Shown here in pieces: positions 6,605 to 12,132 of a stretch of DNA of 14,572 nt (positions within the stretch are counted from its first letter, which is position 1; every line of letters begins with the position of its first letter). Both the position numbers and the translations under genes were made by a program. The notes beneath the pieces are model-generated. The model was not told the DNA's origin, made no database searches, and saw only the letters and a list, made by a program, of their open reading frames with translations. This DNA comes from Acidobacteriota bacterium (GTDB lineage Bacteria > Acidobacteriota > Terriglobia > Terriglobales > Acidobacteriaceae), in contig QHVR01000600.1 of the NCBI GenBank assembly GCA_003223595.1, positions 1 through 14,572 on the forward strand, in the 5' to 3' direction.

Positions 6605-7429
6605 CTAGTGACGCGGGCTCTCTCCGGATTTATGAGACAGCTTGCGGTGAATGTCGGGCCAGAACTCCTTGATCACGATGACGACAGTGTCGAAGCCTAC
6701 CTGCGATCCCCATACGCTGGCGGTGTTGGCCAGAGTTCTATCTGACGGAATGTAACGGGGACCACTAGGGGAACGAAGCACCGTGCTGCGGGGATGATAG
6801 CTGTAGGTGGAAATGGTAGCCGATAAGGCGCTGCCCACCACCTCGGAATAGTTGAACGTCGTACTCCCCGAGTCGGTGCGAGTCAGAAAAATGCGGCTTA
6901 CCGCATAGCCGGCTTTGTGCGTGAAGCCTCCCGCCTCCGAGTGATAAAACCTTGGGTCCTGGTGAAGCATTGAGGGCAGGATCGCGCTGGTGATGAAATT
7001 CTCGATTGTGCCATCGGCAAACGAGGTCACGTAACGTTTTCCGTACGACTTCCAGCCTTGGCCGTAAGCGGGTTCGGCATCATTGGCCTGATTGATCGCT
7101 GACAGTAGTCCGTACCAGGGGTACTCGGTGAAATCGAAAGCACCCCGCGTCACCACCTTGAATTTCTCTTTGCTGCTGAGAGGGGGAATCTTACCGGTAT
7201 TCTCCAGGCTGAGGAAGTTGGGCAGCGCATAAAAAAGCCTGTCGTTCGAAGTGCCTTTGGGAGCGGGCTTGCCCGTACCATTGGCCTCCTCCGGTTTGCC
7301 CGGAGTCTGCTGCGACTGTTCCTGAATGGAGGACTGCTGTGGCGCCGGCGCAGCCTGTGCGTCGCTGAATGGCAGCATTGCCGGCAGCAACACGCCGGCA
7401 AGTAAATGGGCTAAACGTACTTTGGACAA
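6605..7429 (-). CDS. Exported protein of unknown function (Acidobacteria-type family)
   Basis: The 274-residue protein has a signal peptide at about 1-26 (hydrophobic VRLAHLLAGVLLPAMLPF, probable cleavage after AQA). A Gln/Pro/Gly-rich linker to about residue 62 precedes the conserved domain. That domain contains RLFYALPNFLSLEN, KEKFKVVTRGAFDF, GWKSYGKRY, ILPSMLHQDPRFYHSE and HKAGYAVSRIFLTRTDSGS. I associate this arrangement with a large family of secreted proteins expanded in Acidobacteria whose function is unknown to me. The only start giving a complete signal peptide is TTG at 7429, preceded by a G-run (7436-7440) at a suitable distance. An ATG at 7433 is in another frame. The gene is monocistronic, divergent from the 7687 gene and convergent with the 5929 gene. 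An envelope role is inferred from the signal peptide. Confidence 0.78.
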   Translation of the reverse strand: MSKVRLAHLLAGVLLPAMLPFSDAQAAPAPQQSSIQEQSQQTPGKPEEANGTGKPAPKGTSNDRLFYALPNFLSLENTGKIPPLSSKEKFKVVTRGAFDFTEYPWYGLLSAINQANDAEPAYGQGWKSYGKRYVTSFADGTIENFITSAILPSMLHQDPRFYHSEAGGFTHKAGYAVSRIFLTRTDSGSTTFNYSEVVGSALSATISTYSYHPRSTVLRSPSGPRYIPSDRTLANTASVWGSQVGFDTVVIVIKEFWPDIHRKLSHKSGESPRH

Positions 7430-7546
7430 ACATTTCCCCCAGATAAAACTTAGATCCGCCCCGTGTGACGGTTGGTCCCCAATTCTAGCAATGTTCGCCC
7501 AGCTTGCACGCTTCGATGATTAGTTACGCCGGTTTACAAACATCGA

Positions 7547-7581
7547 GGTTTCGAGCTCTCACCTTTTCCCACTTCGAAACC
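7547..7581 (+). repeat. Minimal heptad-type inverted repeat, copy C
   Basis: GGTTTCGA (7547-7554) and TCGAAACC (7574-7581) are exact reverse complements around 19 nt. The arms match one unit of the RGTTTCR repeats at 4317 and 6503 plus one extra base. It lies between the divergent genes starting at 7429 (minus) and 7687 (plus). It could be a degenerate copy of the same element or a regulator-binding palindrome. Confidence 0.4.
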
Positions 7582-7686
7582 ATGCACAGAAGTCCCGGCG
7601 CTTCTGCACTGCGTGTTGGCCTGTGGCAAGTTAGTATAGGAAGGTAACGCGAGAGCGTGTTCACATCATCCCATTTCGAGGTACTC

Positions 7687-7938
7687 ATGGCAGAACCAAG
7701 CTACGAAGAACTGAAAGCCAAGCTGGCTCAACTGGAAAAGGAAGTTGAAGTCAAGAAGCGGAGTGGGGACCTGATTTTTAAAGTCGGAGAAAAGGGCGGC
7801 GTCAGCGTCTACGGGCTCGGCCGCTTCCCCGTGACGCTCTATTACGAGCAATGGAATCGCCTGCTGGGGGCAGCTGACGAGATCAAGAACTTCCTGGAAG
7901 AAAACAAATCCAAGCTCAAACTCAAAGAGCAGGGATAA
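7687..7938 (+). CDS. Small coiled-coil hypothetical protein
   Basis: Encodes 83 residues. The first 25 or so (YEELKAKLAQLEKEVEVKK) have heptad spacing of Leu/Val typical of a short coiled coil. A compact domain follows (DLIFKVGEKGGVSVYGLG, then RFPVTLYYEQWNRLL), ending in a Lys/Glu-rich helix. ATG 7687 follows GAGGT (7678-7682). A longer in-frame GTG at 7657 has no ribosome-binding site and adds residues unlike the rest. There is no signal peptide, so it is probably cytoplasmic and oligomeric. I do not know its function. Its sequence is charged and well ordered, unlike a spurious ORF, and it has its own intergenic regions on both sides. Confidence 0.7.
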   Translation: MAEPSYEELKAKLAQLEKEVEVKKRSGDLIFKVGEKGGVSVYGLGRFPVTLYYEQWNRLLGAADEIKNFLEENKSKLKLKEQG

Positions 7939-8007
7939 CTTGGCTCCCCGAGGACTGACCCTCGCCAGCGTCCGATATTTTGGTCGTCGCCTGCAGGGAA
8001 CCTGAGC

Positions 8008-8013
8008 TACAAT
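8008..8013 (+). promoter_or_regulatory. Candidate minus-10 element upstream of the broken membrane gene
   Basis: TACAAT matches TATAAT at five of six positions and lies 54 nt before the ATG at 8067. The 16-18 nt upstream window holds no good TTGACA match, so support is weak. Confidence 0.25.
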
Positions 8014-8066
8014 CTCGGGCATCTTTGGGGCTGCCGGCCGGAGAGGCTGGCCGATTGGGGTGTCTC

Positions 8067-8779
8067 ATGAGCACTGCGGTTGCGCCGCCGCGTACATTCT
8101 TAAAGCCGGTGTCCACCCTTCCGGGACGCCGTTTTGACCACTTCTTTTTCTCCTCGACAGCATTGCTGATGCTGGCCACGGTCTTCGTGGGATTCGCCCC
8201 CAGTTATTACCTCGCGGGTATCTTCAACGCGCCGCTACCCAGCACCATCATCCATATTCACGGTGCCATCTTTTCCAGTTGGATACTGCTGCTGGTGACG
8301 CAAACCTCGCTGGTAGCAGCCCATCGAGTAAACATTCATAAGAAGCTTGGTATTGCCGCATTACGGACAGGTTGGCGCGCGGAACTGCCCCGGGCAACTT
8401 TGATCCGTATTTCTTCTACATCATTCCGCTCACGGATATGTTGATCTTCGGTACATTGATCGCATCCGCATTCCGTTTGCGGTTCGACTCGGCGGCCCAC
8501 AAGCGCCTCATCTATATTGCCAATACCGCACTGCTCATCGCAGCCTTTGCGCGCTGGCCCTGGCACATCATTCACAGGAACGCACCACGGGCTGCGATCG
8601 CCACCTATGCATTTCTGCTTCTCTTGCTCGTTTATGATCTCTGGTCCACTCGTAAGGTTCACCGCGCCACGGCTTGCGGCTGCGCGTTTCTGATTTTTGT
8701 ACAGCAAGTCAGGATCCCGATCGGAAAGACCGCAGCCTGGCACTCGTTCGCCATGTGGATTCAGCACATCGCACGCTGA
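8067..8779 (+). pseudogene. Frameshifted multi-pass membrane protein gene
   Basis: Two overlapping frames hold consecutive parts of one membrane protein. The first starts at ATG 8067 and runs sensibly through transmembrane segments at about 28-48 (TALLMLATVFVGFAPSYYLA) and 61-83, with IHIHG and NIHKKLGIA motifs, to about 8359. It then turns into arginine/serine-rich nonsense ending at 8444. From about 8366 another frame carries the natural continuation (LARGTAPGNFDPYFFY, PLTDMLIFGTL, AAHKRLIYIANTALL, YDLWSTRKVHRAT, FVQQVRIPIG) to the stop at 8779. As I remember intact relatives, a hydrophobic stretch of some 20 residues lies between these two parts. Its absence suggests a deletion of several tens of bases, not divisible by three, rather than a single-base error. 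A small assembly error remains possible. The biochemical function of the family is unknown to me. Confidence 0.75.
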
Positions 8780-8944
8780 AAGAAGTTGTCCAGATTCCCG
8801 TCTGAATTTGCTGACCGGACGCGGCAGTGCGTAATCGTGAGCGCGCACGGCAGATTTCATTTGTTCATTTTCCCTCCTTGCATTTATTCTGTGGCGTCGT
8901 TGTAGCTGCAATGCGCTCCATCCCTATGTCTGCGAAATGTGCCC

Positions 8945-10210
8945 ATGGTGAAGTTTCTGAGACGCTGGAAAATCCGGATACTGCTGTTCTTTGCCGTCGT
9001 GGGCCCGGGATTCATCACTGCCAACGTCGACAATGATGCCGGCGGCATCCTGACCTATTCGCAGGCCGGAGCGCAATTCGGACACCTTCTTCTCTGGACA
9101 ATGATTCCGATCACGATCGCACTGATCGTGATTCAGGAGATGTGTGCCCGCATGGGGGCGGTGACCGGCAAAGGGCTGAGCGATCTCATTCGAGAAGAAT
9201 TCGGGCTGCGCATCACGTTCTTCATGATGCTGGGCATACTGGTGATCAATTTCGGCAACGTTGTGACCGAATTTATCGGGATCGCCACCAGCCTGGAGCT
9301 TTTCGGCCTGCCGCGCATGTATACCGTTCCCGTCTGCGGCGTCATTGTCTGGTTCATTGTCGTAAAGGGGCAGTACAAGACAGTGGAAAAAGTTTTTCTG
9401 GCGGCTTCTTTCTTTTACGTAACTTACATTCTGGCAGGCATCCTGGCGCATCCTTTCTGGAAAGATGCCACGATTGCGACCTTCAAACCCCCCGATCCGC
9501 ATGCTTTTCGCGATCAGGCCTATCTTTTCATGGTCATCGGCGTCGTGGGCACCACCATCGCTCCCTGGATGCAGTTTTACCTGCAATCTTCCATCGTGGA
9601 GAAGGGAGTCACCCGGCGGCAGTACCGCGCTTCCATGCTGGATGTTGTAACCGGTTGCGTCTTCACCGACGTTGTGGCCTGGTTCATTATCGTTTCTTGT
9701 GCCGCAACTCTCTACCTGCACGGCTTTCGGGATATCAAGTATGCTGCCGATGCTGCGCAGGCGTTGAAACCCTTGGCCGGAGATTACGCCTACATCCTGT
9801 TTGCCGTGGGCTTGTTCAACGCCTCGCTGTTCGCGGCTTCGATTTTGCCGCTCTCCACGGCTTACACGGTTTGCGAGGGGCTGGGTTTCGAGTCTGGAGT
9901 CGGCCGCAGGTTTGGAGAGGCGCCATTCTTTTACTGGCTCTACACCTTCCTGATTGCGGCGGGAGGAATTTTAGTTCTGCTGATCCCGTCGGACCGCCTG
10001 GTGAACATCGTCCTGTGGTCGCAGGTGCTGAATGGAGTTGTGCTCCCGTTTGTGCTTGTGTTCATGCTCGTGCTGATCAACAAGAAGGAACTCATGGGCG
10101 AATACACGAACACGCGTTTGTTTAATGTCATCGCGTGGTCGACCACTGTAATCGTGGTTGCCTTATCGCTGGCTTGGATGTATGCGTCCGTGACCGGCAA
10201 GGGCGGCTAG
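8945..10210 (+). CDS. NRAMP-family divalent metal transporter, variant metal site
   Basis: The 421-residue, roughly 11-helix inner-membrane protein is an NRAMP (SLC11) homologue. Helix 1 reads VGPGFITANVDNDAGGIL, followed by TYSQAGAQFG. Helix 6 reads IGVVGTTIAPWMQFYLQSS. Aligned without gaps to classical MntH, the DPGN motif becomes DAGG (D31 kept, Asn replaced by Gly34), with extra polar residues D29 and N30. The MPH motif becomes APW (A206-W208), so the soft-metal-binding methionine is lost. In characterised Nramp-related magnesium transporters the same Met-to-Ala change goes with Mg2+ transport, so Mg2+ or another hard cation is more plausible here than Mn2+/Fe2+; this is inference. No clear ribosome-binding site is visible. 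ATG 8945 is preferred, with GTG 8939 two codons upstream and GTG 8948 as alternatives. Its stop is 6 nt from the convergent mutT stop. Confidence 0.85.
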   Translation: MVKFLRRWKIRILLFFAVVGPGFITANVDNDAGGILTYSQAGAQFGHLLLWTMIPITIALIVIQEMCARMGAVTGKGLSDLIREEFGLRITFFMMLGILVINFGNVVTEFIGIATSLELFGLPRMYTVPVCGVIVWFIVVKGQYKTVEKVFLAASFFYVTYILAGILAHPFWKDATIATFKPPDPHAFRDQAYLFMVIGVVGTTIAPWMQFYLQSSIVEKGVTRRQYRASMLDVVTGCVFTDVVAWFIIVSCAATLYLHGFRDIKYAADAAQALKPLAGDYAYILFAVGLFNASLFAASILPLSTAYTVCEGLGFESGVGRRFGEAPFFYWLYTFLIAAGGILVLLIPSDRLVNIVLWSQVLNGVVLPFVLVFMLVLINKKELMGEYTNTRLFNVIAWSTTVIVVALSLAWMYASVTGKGG

Positions 10211-10216
10211 TCGGAG

Positions 10217-10609
10217 TCAGAGAAGCTTTCCGCGTGCGAGATCATTCACCAGGGTCAGGTCGGCTTCGAGAAAGTCGAACTTGGGAAGTTCGGGCGGGTC
10301 GGCCCACTGCATATCGCGGAAGATACGGTTTTCCAGCTCTCCTTTGTATTCCCGAACGATGTAGAAGCGCAGTTCCACCATCCCGCCGTTGGGATACTCG
10401 TGCTGAATGCGCGCAACTTCGTCGCCGATGGTCGCCAGAATCCCGAGCTCCTCTTCCAGTTCTCGGCGCAAGGCATCGCGCGGTTGCTCGCCTTCCTCGA
10501 TCTTCCCCCCGGGGAATTCCCACTTGAGCGGCATCGTCTGATGGCGTGTACGCTGGCACACCAGCAGCTTGCCTTGTTGCAGGATGAGGCCTGCCACCAC
10601 GCGCTTCAT
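10217..10609 (-). CDS. mutT: MutT-type Nudix hydrolase ((d)NTP pyrophosphohydrolase)
   Basis: The 130-residue Nudix enzyme probably hydrolyses oxidised or non-canonical (deoxy)nucleoside triphosphates such as 8-oxo-dGTP to the monophosphate, keeping them out of DNA. The Nudix box is perfect: GKIEEGE at 35-41 and RELEEELGI at 49-57 fit GX5EX7REUXEEXGU. It is preceded by WEFPGG, typical of MutT. The strand-rich N-terminus (KRVVAGLILQQGKLLVCQR) and full length agree with MutT. The start is ATG 10609, whose bases overlap the TGA of the upstream gene as ATGA, implying translational coupling. A longer in-frame start at 10651 is therefore rejected. It is the last gene of the 11998-10217 operon. Other Nudix substrates (CTP-type) cannot be excluded. 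Confidence 0.9.
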   Translation of the reverse strand: MKRVVAGLILQQGKLLVCQRTRHQTMPLKWEFPGGKIEEGEQPRDALRRELEEELGILATIGDEVARIQHEYPNGGMVELRFYIVREYKGELENRIFRDMQWADPPELPKFDFLEADLTLVNDLARGKLL

Positions 10610-11100
10610 ATTGGAGACGCTTCCATCTTTTGCCCCACTAATTGAGCGCAATATTGCACGAGAGCCTGATGCTCAGGAGTGAACGCGGCCGGGAAGTGGC
10701 TGTCAATATCGAGTTCTCCGACGATTTCGCCCTGTACAAAAACCGGAACCACGATTTCAGATTTTGTTTCCAGAGAACAGGCGAGGTATCGAGGATCTTT
10801 ATTGACGTCGTCGACGACGACCGTCTGCCCGCTGGAAGCCGCGGAAGCCGCGGCACCGCAGATTCCCTGGTTCAAGGGGATGCGCGTGTGCGGCGTCATG
10901 GCTCCCTCAAATGCGCCCAGCACAAGCACCGGGGGGTCCGCACCGGGTTCAAGCAGGTAGAAGCCCACCCAGTTGTACTTCAGCATGCGATCGTGAAGGA
11001 GTTTTACGACGGACTGCATTAGCTCCGCAGCGCTTCGGCTACGTTCCGCGAATTCGGTAACTTCGTTTCGGACTTCTTCGATTCGAGCGGCAACCGCCAT
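10606..11100 (-). CDS. GAF-domain protein, free methionine-(R)-sulfoxide reductase-like
   Basis: The 164-residue single GAF domain is closely similar in layout to free methionine-(R)-sulfoxide reductase (fRMsr, E. coli MsrC/YebR). Matching segments are NWVGFYLLEPGADPPVLVLG, HTRIPLNQGICG (71-82), DPRYLACSLETKSEIVVPV (102-120) and GELDIDSHFPAAFTPEH (128-144). Family members use three conserved cysteines. Here two are present (C81 and C108) while the first is His71. Glu115 and Asp131/Asp133, which line the substrate pocket in the family, are present. It may still reduce free Met-R-sulfoxide with a C81-C108 disulfide, or it may be a ligand-binding derivative. There is no signal peptide. It lies 43 nt after the BtuF-like gene and its TGA overlaps the mutT ATG. 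Pairing with mutT suggests repair or removal of oxidised metabolites. Confidence 0.82.
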   Translation of the reverse strand: MAVAARIEEVRNEVTEFAERSRSAAELMQSVVKLLHDRMLKYNWVGFYLLEPGADPPVLVLGAFEGAMTPHTRIPLNQGICGAAASAASSGQTVVVDDVNKDPRYLACSLETKSEIVVPVFVQGEIVGELDIDSHFPAAFTPEHQALVQYCAQLVGQKMEASPI

Positions 11101-11143
11101 GACGGAGATATTACCTCAGAAAACAAAATTCTCTGCGAAAGGA

Positions 11144-11998
11144 TCAATCCTTGCGCGTAGAGACCTTGCTTGCAACGTTTCTACCTGGGACCGCGGTGAT
11201 ACGCCGGATTCCTTTGGTGCGCGGAAACACTTCGGGATGAGTGGCCCACGCCAGAGCATCAAGCCCGTCGAGCAGGGTCGGTGCCGGAGTATTCAGAAAC
11301 TCATCGCGAATGCAGTACACCCGCCCGCTTGCCGCAGCGGAAGTGTTTTGCCAACCACGAACTGCGATTATCTTTTCCAGCGGAACGCGATCTCCGGCTC
11401 CGCACCATGCGGCCACGATGATGTCGGGATTTAGAGCCAGAACTTCGACGGGTGAAATGGAGCGGCCGCATTCGCCGACAAATGAACCACCAGCAGCCTC
11501 CACCAATTCTGCCACCCACGCTTGCGAGGCGATGATGGGTTTGCCCCATTCTTCACAGAAAACCTTCGGCCTCGACTTGCCGCTCACAGTTTGCCGAAGG
11601 CCTTCGATTCGCTCCTGCATGGCACTGATCACATGCTCTCCGCGCTCAGCGGCACCGATTGCTCCGGCGATGGTGGCGATGTCGGTATAGATATCGGCCA
11701 GTGTTCTGGGGGCAAGCCCGAGAAAGCGGATTCCGGCCTTCAGAATTTCGCCCACGGCCTTTTCCTGATAGGGAACGGAAGCAATGACGAGGTCGGGTTT
11801 GGACAGCAGGATCTCCGCCGCATTCGCGGTCCATGAGTCAGCGAGAATCAACGGTTCCCGCGCTGCTATTTCTGGCACCACGTCCAGACAATACCGCGTA
11901 CACGCGACCACCCGATCCAGTTCACCAAGCGTCTGCAGCGTGACCGTCGCGCTCGGCTGTAGACAAGCGATTCGCTTCGGGTATTGTGCCAGGGCCAT
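11144..11998 (-). CDS. BtuF-like cobalamin/siderophore-type binding protein without signal peptide
   Basis: The 284-residue protein has the periplasmic-binding fold used for vitamin B12 and Fe3+ chelates (Peripla_BP_2). It shows RIACLQPSATVTLQTLG at the start of lobe 1, then DRVVACTRYC, SKPDLVIAS, the long connecting helix with AERGEHVISAMQERIEGL (117-134), KPIIASQAWVAELVEAAGG in lobe 2, and NPDIIVAAWCG. BtuF itself is exported, but this protein begins immediately with the domain: MALAQYPKRIACLQPS contains no hydrophobic core or lipobox. An in-frame stop 12 bases upstream of the ATG rules out a longer N-terminus. It has seven cysteines. No permease or ATPase gene is nearby, so it is probably a cytoplasmic corrinoid- or chelate-binding relative rather than an ABC-importer subunit. 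It heads the operon with the fRMsr-like gene and mutT. Start ATG 11998 has only a weak upstream GGAAT/AAG signal. Confidence 0.82.
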   Translation of the reverse strand: MALAQYPKRIACLQPSATVTLQTLGELDRVVACTRYCLDVVPEIAAREPLILADSWTANAAEILLSKPDLVIASVPYQEKAVGEILKAGIRFLGLAPRTLADIYTDIATIAGAIGAAERGEHVISAMQERIEGLRQTVSGKSRPKVFCEEWGKPIIASQAWVAELVEAAGGSFVGECGRSISPVEVLALNPDIIVAAWCGAGDRVPLEKIIAVRGWQNTSAAASGRVYCIRDEFLNTPAPTLLDGLDALAWATHPEVFPRTKGIRRITAVPGRNVASKVSTRKD

Positions 11999-12001
11999 AT
12001 C

Positions 12002-12014
12002 GGAATCTTATTCC
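12002..12014. repeat. Short inverted repeat before the BtuF-like gene
   Basis: GGAAT and ATTCC (5-bp arms, 3-nt spacer) sit 4 nt upstream of ATG 11998 on the minus strand and cover its only purine-rich leader. A hairpin here could affect translation. The arms are short, so chance is likely. I found no recognisable B12-box or cobalamin riboswitch in the 134-bp divergent region 11999-12132. Confidence 0.2.
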
Positions 12015-12122
12015 ACGTCTTGTACTTACGGGTGCCGCTTGGAGCTGAATGCCGGCGCCTTTTGAGCGACAACAGCAGTTCTGCTCCTTTCATCTAACTC
12101 CTATTCCTCAAAGCAACACTTT

Positions 12123-12128
12123 AGGAGG
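12123..12128 (+). promoter_or_regulatory. Strong ribosome-binding site fixing a TTG start
   Basis: AGGAGG, within TTAGGAGG, is a near-perfect anti-16S match 4 nt before TTG 12133. It decides the phosphoesterase start in favour of TTG 12133 over ATG 12049, whose extra 28 residues would sit in front of the signal peptide. Confidence 0.75.
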
Positions 12129-12132
12129 CTGC

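Noticed and set aside
9884..9893. GGTTTCGAGT inside the NRAMP gene as another heptad element
   Set aside because: A single unit without tandem copies or a facing arm, and it encodes ordinary transporter residues, so probably coincidence.
9142..10125. 327-codon plus-strand frame inside the NRAMP gene
   Set aside because: It overlaps the transporter in another frame and is Arg/His/Cys-rich with no transmembrane pattern; the NRAMP frame is clearly the coding one.
10840..10860. Local AAGCCGCGG duplication in the fRMsr-like gene
   Set aside because: A short direct repeat inside coding sequence that encodes an Ala/Ser-rich turn; it does not disturb the frame and needs no special explanation.
11999..12132. 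Possible cobalamin riboswitch upstream of the BtuF-like gene
   Set aside because: Only 134 bp separate the divergent genes and no B12-box-like sequence or multi-stem architecture is visible.
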